NCBI GenBank assembly: GCA_947447265.1
Contig: CANFKC010000001.1
Location: 1-64,000, forward strand
Origin: Chitinophagaceae bacterium
GTDB lineage: Bacteria > Bacteroidota > Bacteroidia > Chitinophagales > Chitinophagaceae
Reading direction: 5' to 3'
DNA: 64,000 nucleotides
Below, piece after piece: positions 16,612 through 25,988 of this stretch. The first letter of the stretch is position 1; each line of letters begins with the position of its first letter. The notes beneath the pieces are model-generated. The model ran no database searches. It was not told the DNA's origin and worked only from the letters and a program-made list of their open reading frames with translations. The position numbers and the translations under genes are program-made.

Positions 16612-17947
16612 ATGCCTCTTTCTTTTTCTAAACTACCCCTTTTAATAGCGCTGTTCTTTTTCCCTTTTTGGGGCGAGGCGCAAATCATTACTACAATTGC
16701 TGGCACTGGTACTGCAGGCTACAGCGGAGATGGCGGCTTGGCTGTAAATGCAAAAATCAATAACCCTATATCAGTTGCGGCAGATACCGCAGGCAATGTT
16801 TTTTTTGGAGAACAAGGGAGTCACGTTGTACGTAAAATAAACGCGGCTACTGGTATTATTACCACGATTGCAGGTAACGGCGCTTCGGGTAACAGTGGAG
16901 ATGGGGGGCAGGCAACAAATGCGCAGCTTTATGAACCGGCGAGTGTGATCATGGACGTAAATGAAAATATTTATATAGCTGACGCTCAGAATAACAATAT
17001 TCGCAAAATTGATAATTCGGGCATTATCTCCACCTTTGCTGGTGGGGGGGGCTGATGCTTGGTCAAACGGCATCCCCACCACTACAGCAATTCTTAGTCC
17101 TTGGGGATTGGCTATTGATCCGGCTGGAAACATTTTAATTGGGGACAGGCTAACCGATCGTGTACGGAAAATTAGCACATCAGGAATTATTAACACTATC
17201 GCTGGACTCTATACCTCATTTAGCGGAGATGGGGGGCCTGCTACTGCTGCGGGATTAGCAGACCCAGCTGGCGTTGCACTTGACGATTCTGGAAACGTAT
17301 ACATATACGACAATAACAATTTACGGGTAAGAAAAATAAATGCTGCAGGCATAATTTCCACATTTGCCGGCACGGGGTCAGTAGGTTTTAGCGGTGACGG
17401 GGGGCTAGCAACAGCTGCACAACTTAACCATGGCATATCATTGTTCGTGGATAATCAAAGGAACTTAATTTTAGCGGACAACAACAATTTAAGGATAAGA
17501 AAAATCAGTTTATCAACCAACATTATTACTACGGTAGCAGGTGGAGGAACAGGAGGTCTGGGAGATGGAGGACCTGCAACTGCCGCAAAACTAAACTTGC
17601 CAATTGGAGTAGCTGTTGCTATGAATGGCAATATTTATATTGCTGACAAAATTAATAACAGGATACGCCTGGTAAAGTCAACAGTTGGCGTAGATGAAAT
17701 TTACAATAAGGCAGAGCTAGCAATATACCCTAACCCTAATAACGGCATATTTACCTTGAAGATCATAACTGCCGACAAAAGCAGTACGGCGATTGCCGTT
17801 ACGCGACTAGATGGTACCTGCATAAAAAATATGAATACCGTTACCGATAAACCAATAAGTGTTTCTCTTGATGTACCACCCGGCTGCTACCTGGTTACGA
17901 CAGACATATCCGGAAGCAAATATTATCAATTGATCTTCGTTAATTGA
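16612..17947 (+). CDS. NHL-repeat T9SS cargo protein, interrupted by a frameshift in a G8 run
   Basis: Two overlapping frames make one protein. The first (16612-17055) has a signal peptide ending GEAQ and NHL repeats of the form IITTIAGTGTAGYSGDGG. The second, which joins through the G run at 17044-17051, continues the NHL repeats and ends in a T9SS type A sorting domain (AIYPNPNNGIFTLKI onward, to residue end LIFVN). Removing one G gives an uninterrupted product of 444 residues. As written, translation stops after about 147 residues and the secretion signal is lost. NHL repeats form propellers used for binding. The G8 tract could be a phase-variation switch, a sequencing error or a true decay mutation. 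It resembles the three NHL genes at 37377-42291. Confidence 0.75.
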
Positions 17948-18100
17948 GGAAAGGTTGTTTTACCGGAGTGCAATTGCCCAAGATTACCTTGCATTTTACC
18001 GGCAAGGGAGGGATGGTTACATTTGATCAATACCACATTCTATAGGGCTTTAGTAGCTACAATTATCGTTTCTTTATGCCACAAAATCTGAATCCAGCCG

Positions 18101-18814
18101 ATGACCGATAATATTTACAACCCAAAATACGTTAAGGACCTCTTCGATAAAATGAGCGGTTCATACGAGCGGGTAAATTATATTACGTCATTCAGCTTTT
18201 CGTTGCGCTGGCGTAAACAGTTCCTGAAACATATTGTTCCATCTGATAATAAACTCGAGGTGATTGATTTGATGACTGGGATGGGAGAAGTGTGGGGACC
18301 GATGCGGGACAAATTTCCAAATGCAAACCTTTCCGCTTTAGATTTTTCGGAGGGCATGATAAAGAATGCCGATAGCAAAAATGAAAAGCACTACAATGGC
18401 AGCGTAACGGTGCTGCACCAGAACCTGCTTAACAATCAGCTACCCGCCAATCACTATGATATAGTGCTATGCGCATTCGGACTGAAAACTTTCGATGCAG
18501 AGCAACTTGCAGTGCTGGCAAATGAGGTAAAACGCATACTGAAACCCGGGGGCCAGTTTTCGATGATAGAAGTATCGGAGCCTGAAAATGCTATACTCCG
18601 TTTTTTGTACAGGCTGCATCTCAGCAAAGTAGTACCTATCGCAGGAAAAATAATGTTGGGCAATCCCACAGAATACCGGATGCTTTGGAAATATACATCC
18701 GCCTTTAAAAACGCCCTTGCCGCAACAGCAATTTTCAAAAAAGCTGGTCTGGATGCCCGGTATGTAAAATACTTCAATGGCTGCGCAACCGGCATTGCCG
18801 GAACTAAAGCCTAA
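18101..18814 (+). CDS. UbiE/COQ5-like SAM-dependent methyltransferase
   Basis: A 237-residue class I methyltransferase. The N-terminus FDKMSGSYERVNYITSFS and the late motifs FGLKTFDAEQ and LKPGGQFSMIEVSEP follow the UbiE/MenG pattern. The SAM-binding loop reads DLMTGMGEV instead of the usual DLCCGTGD. UbiE methylates the quinone ring in menaquinone or ubiquinone synthesis. The altered glycine loop and the loss of the usual FGLRN make a different substrate likely, so I do not give a gene symbol. It is cytosolic and stands alone between the frameshifted NHL gene and the convergent infC. Confidence 0.75.
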   Translation: MTDNIYNPKYVKDLFDKMSGSYERVNYITSFSFSLRWRKQFLKHIVPSDNKLEVIDLMTGMGEVWGPMRDKFPNANLSALDFSEGMIKNADSKNEKHYNGSVTVLHQNLLNNQLPANHYDIVLCAFGLKTFDAEQLAVLANEVKRILKPGGQFSMIEVSEPENAILRFLYRLHLSKVVPIAGKIMLGNPTEYRMLWKYTSAFKNALAATAIFKKAGLDARYVKYFNGCATGIAGTKA

Positions 18815-18839
18815 AGCGGTTTTTCGTTGAATTTTGGGC

Positions 18840-18897
18840 AAAAAAAAGCCAGCCTGAGAACAGGCCAGCCCCTATAAACCCTATCACCATGAAAACT
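18840..18897 (-). ncRNA. Conserved element with terminator hairpin (copy 2)
   Basis: This is the second copy of the element at 16397-16455, differing at only a couple of positions. On the minus strand the hairpin is followed by eight T and would work as a terminator 170 bases after infC. A minus-strand TATATTTG box at 18940-18947 could start a transcript of about 95 bases ending here. The plus-strand frame ATG AAA ACT again leads quickly to a stop (six codons). Its most economical role here is as the infC terminator. Confidence 0.45.
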
Positions 18898-19036
18898 TCT
18901 TTATGCTAGAGAGCGAATTTTAATGTTTATTTAACTTTACAAATATAATGGAACTTTTCTGAGTTGTGCAACTATTTTTTTGATTTTTTTAATTAAATAT
19001 TGCGCTCACAAAAATATACTTTCAGTTAATAAATTA

Positions 19037-19600
19037 CTATGCTTTTCCCTTCTTCTTAGGAGAGAAAATTGCCAGCATTCTACGTCCTTCCATCTTAGGC
19101 ATTGACTCCAGACCGCCATGCTCCGCCAGCCTTTCAGCAAACTTCAGCAATAACAATTCACCCCTTTCCTGGAACATAATTGCACGGCCCTTGAACTGCA
19201 CATAGCACTTCACTTTATTACCTTCCTGCAAGAACTTCTCTGCATGCTTGGCTTTAAAGTCAAAGTCATGGTCATCCGTATTCGGGGTAAAGCGTATTTC
19301 CTTTACCTCGCTTTGTTTAGCCTTTGCCTTTTGTTCCTTATCCTTTTTCTTCTTTTCGTACAGGAACTTCTTGTAATCTATAAGCTTACAAACAGGGGGT
19401 ACAGCATTAGGAGATATTTCAACAAGATCAACCTCCTGGGCAATAGCAAACTTGATAGCCTCAGCTATCGGATATATACCCGGTTCAATATCGTCGCCGA
19501 TCACGCGTACCTGGGGTGCGGTTATTTCACTGTTTAAGCGATGTTCATTTTGTGGTAGCCTGGGCCTGAAAAATGGTTTACCTTTTGGTCTTTTCTGCAT
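19037..19600 (-). CDS. infC: Translation initiation factor IF-3
   Basis: A 187-residue IF-3. The N-domain has LNSEITAPQVRVIGDD; the linker is lysine-rich (YEKKKKDKEQKAKAKQ); the C-domain contains KEIRFTPNTDDHDFDFKAKHA and ends with a basic tail. IF-3 binds the 30S subunit, prevents early 50S joining and checks initiation codons. The start is ATG rather than the rare AUU of enterobacteria. It follows thrS by 73 bases and has its own -7 box (19624-19631), so it can be transcribed separately. The ribosomal genes rpmI and rplT, which usually follow infC, are absent; a convergent methyltransferase gene lies there instead. Confidence 0.96.
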   Translation of the reverse strand: MQKRPKGKPFFRPRLPQNEHRLNSEITAPQVRVIGDDIEPGIYPIAEAIKFAIAQEVDLVEISPNAVPPVCKLIDYKKFLYEKKKKDKEQKAKAKQSEVKEIRFTPNTDDHDFDFKAKHAEKFLQEGNKVKCYVQFKGRAIMFQERGELLLLKFAERLAEHGGLESMPKMEGRRMLAIFSPKKKGKA

Positions 19601-19623
19601 TAATGGTTTTTAAAATTTTATGG

Positions 19624-19631
19624 CAAAAATA
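19624..19631 (-). promoter_or_regulatory. -7 box between thrS and infC
   Basis: TATTTTTG on the minus strand matches TAnnTTTG, 23 bases before the infC ATG. It gives infC a promoter independent of thrS. Confidence 0.4.
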
Positions 19632-19673
19632 AAATATTTGTCGGTTAATTACACTTCTTTTTTTATTAAATTT

Positions 19674-21635
19674 TTATGCAACAGATGCTGCACGTGTTTT
19701 TCCCTTTATTTGTTCTTTAACTATTGAGTTTATTTCGTTCGCAAATGCCTCAATTGTTACTGTACCCTTGTCACCTTCGCCATGTTTACGAACTGCAACC
19801 ATGCCATCGGCGGCTTCTTTTTCGCCTACAATAAGCATGTAAGGTACCTTCATCATTTCAGTATCGCGTATTTTACGACCTATTTTTTCGCTGCGGTCGT
19901 CAATTTCAGCACGCACATCCATTTTCTTCAGTTCTGCAATCACATGCTCTGCGTAATCGTTATACTTATCACTGATAGGTAATACTTTAACCTGTAATGG
20001 CGCCAACCATAACGGGAAGTTACCTGCACAGTTTTCAATCAATACCGCAATAAAACGCTCCATTGAACCGAATGGTGCCCTGTGTATCATTACCGGGCGC
20101 TTACGGGTGTTATCGCTATCTACATATTCCAACTCGAAACGCTCAGGCAGGTTATAATCTACCTGAATAGTACCTAACTGCCATTTACGGCCGAGTGCAT
20201 CACGCACCATAAAGTCGAGCTTAGGACCGTAGAATGCAGCTTCGCCATATTCAATTACGGTTTTCAGACCTTTTTCGTTTGCGGCAGTAATAATAGCCTG
20301 CTCTGCAATCTCCCAGTTTTCTTCGCTGCCTATGTATTTGCTGCGGTCTTCTTGGTCCCTGAGGGATACCTGTGCAGTATATTCGGTAAAACCAAGAGAC
20401 TCAAATACATACAGCACAAGGTCGATAACTTTCTTAAACTCAGTCAATACCTGGTCTGGTTTGCAGAAAAGGTGCGCATCATCCTGAGTAAACCCACGTA
20501 CACGGGTAAGGCCGTGTAACTCGCCGCTCTGCTCGTAACGGTATACTGTACCAAACTCAGCCAACCTTAACGGCAAGTCTTTATAAGAACGAGGTGATGA
20601 TTTGTAAATTTCGCAATGGTGCGGGCAGTTCATCGGTTTCAGCATGAACTCTTCGCCTTCCTGCGGGGTAGTAATAGGGCGGAAACTATCCTTGCCATAC
20701 TTTTCCCAGTGGCCCGATGTTACATACAACTGCTTGCTGCCAATATGCGGAGTGATAACTGGTAAATAACCAGTTTCTATCTGTGCTTTCTGCAAAAACT
20801 GTTGCAACCTTTCGCGCAGCATAGCACCCTTAGGTAGCCACAATGCAAGGCCGCTACCCACTTTCTCAGAGAAGGTAAATAGTTCCAGTTCTTTACCGAG
20901 CTTACGGTGATCCCTTTTCTTCGCTTCTTCCAGTAAAGTCAGGTACTCATCCAGCTCTTTCTGGTTAGGGTAGGTTACGCCGTAAATACGGGTAAGCATT
21001 TTGTTTTTTTCGTTGCCACGCCAGTAAGCGCCTGCAATATTGGTAAGCTTTACAGCTTTAATTACGCTGGTATTAGGTATGTGTGGTCCACGGCACAGGT
21101 CAGTAAACCCACCCTGTGTGTAGAAGGTGATACTGCCATCATCCAGACCATCAATCAGCTCCAGCTTATACTGGTCGCCTTTCTCGGTGAAATAAGCAAT
21201 AGCGTCGGCTTTAGAAACATCCTTTCTTTCGTAGACAGAATTGTTCTTAGCCAACTCCTTCATTTTGGCTTCTATTTTAGCCAGATCTTCTTCAACTATC
21301 GCGCGGTCGCCCAGGTCAATATCATAGTAAAAACCGGTTTCAATAGCAGGGCCTATACCCAGCTTTACACCCGGGTACAATGCTTCAAGCGCCTCTGCCA
21401 TAAGGTGTGCAGAAGAGTGCCAGAACGTCGATTTTGCATTTTTATCATCCCACGTCAATAACTTCAAAGACGCATTGCTGTTAATAGGGCGTGAACTATC
21501 CCAAACCTCTCCGTTCACTTCGGCAGCCAGTACTTTACGTGCCAGCCCTTCGCTTATTGATTTTGCTACTTCCGACGCTGTAACCCCTTCGTTATATTCG
21601 CGAACGGCGCCATCGGGTAATGTAATTTGTATCAT
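19674..21635 (-). CDS. thrS: Threonine-tRNA ligase
   Basis: A 653-residue class II aminoacyl-tRNA synthetase of normal length. Domain order: TGS domain (1-60, with the start [14 protein letters not shown]), the editing domain with [10 protein letters not shown] (about 75-85), the catalytic core with [29 protein letters not shown] and the motif 3 region [10 protein letters not shown], and an anticodon-binding domain from about 550. It charges tRNA-Thr in the cytosol. No T-box or other long leader is visible upstream: the region to the terminator at 21682 is under 50 bases. It is followed by infC in the same direction. Confidence 0.97.
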   Translation of the reverse strand: MIQITLPDGAVREYNEGVTASEVAKSISEGLARKVLAAEVNGEVWDSSRPINSNASLKLLTWDDKNAKSTFWHSSAHLMAEALEALYPGVKLGIGPAIETGFYYDIDLGDRAIVEEDLAKIEAKMKELAKNNSVYERKDVSKADAIAYFTEKGDQYKLELIDGLDDGSITFYTQGGFTDLCRGPHIPNTSVIKAVKLTNIAGAYWRGNEKNKMLTRIYGVTYPNQKELDEYLTLLEEAKKRDHRKLGKELELFTFSEKVGSGLALWLPKGAMLRERLQQFLQKAQIETGYLPVITPHIGSKQLYVTSGHWEKYGKDSFRPITTPQEGEEFMLKPMNCPHHCEIYKSSPRSYKDLPLRLAEFGTVYRYEQSGELHGLTRVRGFTQDDAHLFCKPDQVLTEFKKVIDLVLYVFESLGFTEYTAQVSLRDQEDRSKYIGSEENWEIAEQAIITAANEKGLKTVIEYGEAAFYGPKLDFMVRDALGRKWQLGTIQVDYNLPERFELEYVDSDNTRKRPVMIHRAPFGSMERFIAVLIENCAGNFPLWLAPLQVKVLPISDKYNDYAEHVIAELKKMDVRAEIDDRSEKIGRKIRDTEMMKVPYMLIVGEKEAADGMVAVRKHGEGDKGTVTIEAFANEINSIVKEQIKGKTRAASVA

Positions 21636-21681
21636 GATTTGTACTATAAATATTTGCTAAGGTACGAATGAAGTGTTTATG

Positions 21682-21709
21682 AAAAAACCACCGGCACAGG
21701 GTCGGTGGC
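21682..21709 (-). terminator. Terminator of the lipoprotein gene at 21731
   Basis: On the minus strand the stem GCCACCGAC / GTGCCGGTGG is followed by six T residues, 22 bases after the lipoprotein stop. It separates that gene from thrS. Confidence 0.65.
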
Positions 21710-21730
21710 TTCCTGCATTAATTTTTTATA

Positions 21731-22339
21731 TTAAAAGTTCGTGTACGTAATATGGAAATGGAACGTATCATTCAATATTACAGGCGCAGTAGGGCTTCCA
21801 CCCTTTGCAGCTGTAGTATCAGGATAATGCGCCGGCAAATCATATTCCAGTATAAATGAGCTCTGGGTAAGGTTAGTTAGGCCACCATTGTAAATATTAT
21901 GCAAATAAGATACTGCGGTATCATACATAATGTTATAACCCGTACTGGTTGTAGCGTCGGTAATAACTGACATCGCAACAGAGTCTATGAGGCCATAACA
22001 ACCTAACAAATCAATTTTGGTACCGTTGCTTTTTACTGCCCAGATAAAACCTACAGAATCAGCATCAGCCGCCGAGCAGGAAACACCGTTGTTGTGCACA
22101 GCGCCGCGGTTCAATGAATCGAATTTCAGGTAGTTATCCTTAATGCATGCCTTCCTGAAACCACCATAGTCAACAGTTACCGGCTTACCGTTAGGCATCC
22201 TCAAAGTAACCATGCTGGTTGATATTTTCCACTTGCCAGTACGCAACATACCATCAGGACCCGGAGGCACAGTAGTAGTTTTGGTACAAGCTTCAAAAAA
22301 GAGTATAATAACCAGTAAGGGTAGTAGTAATCGCTTCAT
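21731..22339 (-). CDS. Lipoprotein with lipocalin-like fold, hypothetical
   Basis: A 202-residue protein with a lipoprotein signal peptide: hydrophobic core LLLPLLVIILFF and lipobox FEAC, cysteine at residue 18. The mature part begins with a proline- and threonine-rich linker, then TGKWKISTSM, the Gly-x-Trp opening strand typical of lipocalin-like domains. Two cysteines, in SCSAADAD and LGCYG, could pair. It should sit in the inner or outer membrane facing the periplasm, or on the surface. Function is unknown. It is a single-gene unit between the toxin-antitoxin region and thrS. Confidence 0.7.
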   Translation of the reverse strand: MKRLLLPLLVIILFFEACTKTTTVPPGPDGMLRTGKWKISTSMVTLRMPNGKPVTVDYGGFRKACIKDNYLKFDSLNRGAVHNNGVSCSAADADSVGFIWAVKSNGTKIDLLGCYGLIDSVAMSVITDATTSTGYNIMYDTAVSYLHNIYNGGLTNLTQSSFILEYDLPAHYPDTTAAKGGSPTAPVILNDTFHFHITYTNF

Positions 22340-22406
22340 ATACTAAAATAAATTTGCTATTTTAAAGCATAAAGCTACTAAATATATTCGTGATGCAAAA
22401 ATCAAA

Positions 22407-22434
22407 GTCATAAGTCGTAAGTCATAAGTCGTAA
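22407..22434. repeat. 7-bp tandem tract, consensus GTCRTAA
   Basis: Four exact units: GTCATAA, GTCGTAA, GTCATAA, GTCGTAA. The circular permutation CGTAAGT of this motif appears on the opposite strand at 23113-23175, beyond the toxin-antitoxin pair. Confidence 0.7.
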
Positions 22435-22479
22435 GGGGGGAGTCGAAATAGAATACCATCAGGATATATACCAGGCACA

Positions 22480-22776
22480 CTATGAGATAAAGGGCTTCAA
22501 ATAAGTGTTTTTCACTGCAATAACGTAAACAGCGCTTTTTACTACTCTAAAAATCACGACATAGGGAAATGACGGCAGTTTTATATCTCTTATTTTAGTT
22601 TTCCTGTTGGTAGAAATGAAGGAATAGTATTGAGGAGTTTCTGAAATTTTTTGGTAAGCTTCCAGCAATTCTATGAAAAAGCGTTCCCCTAATTTCGGAT
22701 TGACCTGGTCATAATAATAAATTGCATGTTTTGTATCTTGTTCAGCACGAATACTGATAACCAAATCATAGACCAT
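22480..22776 (-). CDS. RelE/ParE-family toxin
   Basis: A 98-residue small basic protein from the ATG at 22776, which overlaps the end of the antitoxin gene by 11 bases. The longer frame to 22857 would run deep into the antitoxin gene and adds no family-like sequence. The pattern ISIRAEQDTKHAIYYYDQVNP, then ERFFIELLEAYQKI, then IRDIKLPSFPYVVIFRV matches the RelE/ParE fold, with the last strands forming the core sheet. Such toxins cut mRNA in the ribosome (RelE) or poison DNA gyrase (ParE). The sequence does not decide which. The gene overlap indicates translational coupling to the antitoxin. Confidence 0.82.
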   Translation of the reverse strand: MVYDLVISIRAEQDTKHAIYYYDQVNPKLGERFFIELLEAYQKISETPQYYSFISTNRKTKIRDIKLPSFPYVVIFRVVKSAVYVIAVKNTYLKPFIS

Positions 22777-23011
22777 ATTGCTTACGATACTGCCTGAGAT
22801 TATCGATTGTTTGCTCCAACGTAACGGTTTTATCCTTACCGCTAACCATATCGTCAAACCTTGTCTCCAACATATTTAACGTCTCTTCATCGTATACAAC
22901 ATCATCAGTAACAACCTCTTGTTGTACCAACGTATAAATCGCCATTACTTTACTTTTCTCAGCATGCTCAATGTATTCATGCAACTGAGCCCTAACTGCT
23001 TCTATAGTCAT
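22766..23011 (-). CDS. Antitoxin of the RelE/ParE pair
   Basis: An 81-residue acidic, mostly helical protein with no obvious HTH or ribbon motif at the N-terminus (TIEAVRAQLHEYIEHAEKSK). The C-terminus TIDNLRQYRKQYGL is the kind of helix that wraps the toxin. The region VVYDEETLNMLETRFDDMVSGKDKTV resembles short RelB/addiction-module antitoxin proteins of Bacteroidota. It lies directly upstream of the toxin and overlaps it, which is the main evidence. It is flanked on the far side by the heptamer tract at 23113. Confidence 0.75.
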   Translation of the reverse strand: MTIEAVRAQLHEYIEHAEKSKVMAIYTLVQQEVVTDDVVYDEETLNMLETRFDDMVSGKDKTVTLEQTIDNLRQYRKQYGL

Positions 23012-23112
23012 AATAAAGAGTTATCTGTAAAGTTACTGAAATATCTCTGATGCGAAAAATAGAAGAGGACTTACAGTAAAGAAAGACTAAAACGCTAAAG
23101 AACGGACCCATG

Positions 23113-23175
23113 TCTTACAACTTACGACTCTCTACTCACAGCTTTCTACTTACGACTAAAGACTAAAGGCTCGCG
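23113..23175. repeat. 7-bp tandem tract, consensus ACTYACG (inverted partner of 22407)
   Basis: Nine units in unbroken register, among them TCTTACA, ACTTACG (twice), ACTCACA and ACTAAAG (twice). On the minus strand the consensus is CGTAAGT, the same cycle as the tract at 22407 on the plus strand. The two tracts therefore bracket the toxin-antitoxin pair as inverted repeats. Confidence 0.7.
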
Positions 23176-23252
23176 ACCGCTTAATAAACAACCAACTAAC
23201 ATTCAATATTATTTAATACCTGTCGCGGCTGCAATAAACGTATTTTAGTAGC

Positions 23253-24767
23253 ATGAAAATCTTTAACGCCGCACAGCTACATGCCTGTGACGCATATACT
23301 ATACAAGCATCAGCCATCCATTCCACTGACCTTATGGAACGGGCTGCAGGTAAGTGTGTTGACTGGTTGCGAAACACTTTCCCTAAAGATACTTTGTTCG
23401 TGGTACTGTGCGGAACAGGCAATAATGGGGGCGATGGCCTCGTTATTGCGCGCCTGCTCAGGCAACGGCTGTTTGGCGTAAAAGCTTTCCTGCTTCGTTT
23501 TGGCAAAGAGCTATCAGACGATTGTAATACTAATTTACAACGGCTTAAACTACTGGATGAAAACCTGGTAACCATCGTGGAACCAGAGACTTTCATATCA
23601 GACCTTCCTCCGCACATTGTAATTATTGACGCTATACTCGGCACAGGGTTAAGCAGGCCGGCGAGTGGCTGGATAGGCGCGTTTATAACCAGTATCAACA
23701 AAATGCCTAACCGGAAGGTGGCTATTGATATGCCAAGCGGGCTATCGGCTGACACCATTCCTGATAAAGAATCGCCGGTACTTAAGGCTGACGACACGCT
23801 CACTTTCCAATTTTATAAACGTACTTTTTTGCACCCTGAATCAGATATTTTCACAGGAAAGGTGCATATACTTGATATTGGGCTGGATAGTACGTTCATT
23901 AATGCTACGCACAGCCATTACCGCACTATTGACAAGGAAAACCTTGTTGCTATTTACAAGCCAAGACCTGCTTACAGCCATAAAGGCACTTTCGGCAGCG
24001 CCTTGTTAGTAGGGGGCAGTTACGGTAAAATAGGGGCCATGGTATTGTGCAGCAAGGCCGCACTAAGGGCCGGAGCTGGCACGGCAACTGCATTGTTACC
24101 GCACTGTGGATACGAAATAATACAGGCTGCGGTACCGGAAGCCATGTGCATTACCAGCGGCGAGAATGTGATAGAATCAATCAGCGGCTGGGAAAAATTT
24201 TCTGCGATAGGTATAGGGCCCGGTATGAGCACCGACGAGAAACCGCTCGCTGCGTTTATTGAATTTATCGACAGCTGTAAACAACCGCTGGTAATTGATG
24301 CCGATGCGCTGAACATTATAGGTCAGCACCACGAAATACTGGCGAAACTACCCATGGGGTCCATACTTACCCCACACCCAAAAGAATTTGCCCGCCTTTT
24401 CGGTGAGAATACCAATAGCATGATACAGCTGGATAATGCCCGTATACAAGCCATGCGCTACAATGTAAATATTGTGCTGAAGGGCCATAACACAGCCGTA
24501 GTAACATCAGAAGGTGAATGCTGGTACAATACGACTGGTAATCCCGGAATGGCAACTGCCGGTAGCGGCGATGTGCTGACAGGTGTAATTACCGGCTTAC
24601 TGGCCCAGGGGCATCAGCCACATGAGGCAGCCATGCTGGGCGTTTTCCTGCATGGCCTTGCCGGCGATATGGCAGTGAAAGACCTTTCGGAAGAAGCACT
24701 TATAGCAGGGGATATTGTCGAATACCTCGGCAAGGCTTTCCTGTCAATAAGTGAACCGGGAAGCTAA
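23253..24767 (+). CDS. nnr: Bifunctional NAD(P)H-hydrate repair enzyme (epimerase/dehydratase)
   Basis: A 504-residue fusion of two domains. Residues 1-210 are the YjeF_N NAD(P)HX epimerase, with GTGNNGGDG (54-62) and IVIIDAILGTGLSRP. Residues 225-500 are the ribokinase-like ADP- or ATP-dependent dehydratase, with TPHPKEFARL and GNPGMATAGSGDVLTG, the latter carrying the catalytic aspartate. Together they restore damaged hydrated NADH and NADPH. The architecture and length are the bacterial standard. A TATTTTAG box lies 6 bases before the ATG. The gene after it is 53 bases away on the same strand. Confidence 0.95.
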   Translation: MKIFNAAQLHACDAYTIQASAIHSTDLMERAAGKCVDWLRNTFPKDTLFVVLCGTGNNGGDGLVIARLLRQRLFGVKAFLLRFGKELSDDCNTNLQRLKLLDENLVTIVEPETFISDLPPHIVIIDAILGTGLSRPASGWIGAFITSINKMPNRKVAIDMPSGLSADTIPDKESPVLKADDTLTFQFYKRTFLHPESDIFTGKVHILDIGLDSTFINATHSHYRTIDKENLVAIYKPRPAYSHKGTFGSALLVGGSYGKIGAMVLCSKAALRAGAGTATALLPHCGYEIIQAAVPEAMCITSGENVIESISGWEKFSAIGIGPGMSTDEKPLAAFIEFIDSCKQPLVIDADALNIIGQHHEILAKLPMGSILTPHPKEFARLFGENTNSMIQLDNARIQAMRYNVNIVLKGHNTAVVTSEGECWYNTTGNPGMATAGSGDVLTGVITGLLAQGHQPHEAAMLGVFLHGLAGDMAVKDLSEEALIAGDIVEYLGKAFLSISEPGS

Positions 24768-24820
24768 GAGTAGTTACAAACCGGCAGACCCGATCATTCC
24801 CTTAGAAACTAGCTATACAC

Positions 24821-25852
24821 ATGCAGGAGCAACTAATAGTGAAAGGCCGGCCGAACCTGGGCAATTTCATTTTTGTCCTTTTGGGTGGAATGGTTTTTGC
24901 AACGGTAGGCTGGAATCTTATGCCATGGGATATATGGTTGGGCAACGATGGCAGTGGAATAGGCTACGCCGTGCTTCCTGTTTTTATGGGCGGAGCTGCT
25001 CTGGCCTGTTTTCAAAACCTGGTTGTTGATTATAATACTATTAATGTTTACGGCGACCGAATAGAGGTCGTCTCTATCTTTGGGAAAATCAGGCGCAAAG
25101 TATTGCTATCTGAGATACTGGCGTATAAAAAAGAGCGTATAAAAAACGGCAAGAGCTCCTTCGAACAATGCCGGTTGTACACTTCAACCAGCAGTCTCGA
25201 ATTCACTGGAGATACCTGCAAAAACCATCTGGAAGTTTGGGCGGCGGTAACCGATGGCAGAGCAAATGATGAGTCGAAGATAGATGATACTTTTTACATC
25301 GATCGGGGTTGGGTAACAGTTTTCGTTGTAGCAGGTCTCTTCTTTTGTGCTGCCGGCTTTTATTTATTTTACAAGAACCAAAGACCGCTTGCAAAAGAGG
25401 AATTGATGCCCATATATGGGACTTTTCAATTTTCCCGCAGCGCCAACAACACTGAAAAGCAACAGAACAGCGAAACTTTAAAATTAGCTGAGTATCCCCG
25501 AATGGTATTTACGATCAACGAGGACGCATATGCATCTCTTGATACAGCAGCCAATCTCAACAATTTAATTGTCGCGCCGCCCATTACTCTGATGGTTGAA
25601 CGGACTTTATTTGAATCAGCGGCACGCGGAATTGAGAATGACAAAAAGAAGAAAAAAAAGTATTCAGCATATATATACGACATACCGGTGTATGCTTTAA
25701 AGGATAATGACATGGTTTATATTGCGCTTGAAAACAATCCGCATACCAGAGTTTTGGGAAATGGCGGACGGATAACCTGGGTTGTTTTTGGGGTTTTGTT
25801 CTTAATTATCGCTGCCATAATCAAGTCCGTTGAGCGGAGGCAAATGGCATAG
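24821..25852 (+). CDS. Membrane protein with large soluble loops, hypothetical
   Basis: A 343-residue protein with two N-terminal helices (about 15-33 and 48-64), a cytoplasmic segment resembling a PH-like YdbS/YcxB domain (VYGDRIEVVSIFGKIRRKVLLSEI, 80-103), a third helix at about 165-185, a second soluble part of 130 residues with a lysine run (NDKKKKKKYS), and a final helix at about 315-333. I do not recognise a family with confidence. It may be cotranscribed with the NAD(P)HX repair gene, but no functional link is evident. Confidence 0.65.
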   Translation: MQEQLIVKGRPNLGNFIFVLLGGMVFATVGWNLMPWDIWLGNDGSGIGYAVLPVFMGGAALACFQNLVVDYNTINVYGDRIEVVSIFGKIRRKVLLSEILAYKKERIKNGKSSFEQCRLYTSTSSLEFTGDTCKNHLEVWAAVTDGRANDESKIDDTFYIDRGWVTVFVVAGLFFCAAGFYLFYKNQRPLAKEELMPIYGTFQFSRSANNTEKQQNSETLKLAEYPRMVFTINEDAYASLDTAANLNNLIVAPPITLMVERTLFESAARGIENDKKKKKKYSAYIYDIPVYALKDNDMVYIALENNPHTRVLGNGGRITWVVFGVLFLIIAAIIKSVERRQMA

Positions 25853-25954
25853 ACTGGAGCTGTTGTTCATTAGTATCCGCTGCAGCGAGCGCCTCACAGG
25901 CAAGGGCAACGTATGTGTAAGAGCCAAAATATGACAATGATCATATAAATTTGA

Positions 25955-25976
25955 GAAGCGCTGCGAGCGGGCGCTT
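25955..25976 (+). terminator. Hairpin between 25852 and the exporter gene
   Basis: AAGCGC and GGCGCTT arms around a GC-rich loop, about 100 bases after the previous stop and just before the promoter box at 25989. The T run is weak, so a terminator function is only possible. Confidence 0.35.
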
Positions 25977-25988
25977 TGTTTATTTCCT

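Noticed and set aside
21636-21681. T-box or long attenuator leader before thrS
   Set aside because: The space is under 50 bases, too short for a T-box.
23213-23803. Long minus-strand frame of 196 codons opposite the NAD(P)HX repair gene
   Set aside because: The plus-strand gene has clear family motifs, and the minus frame is serine-rich shadow sequence.
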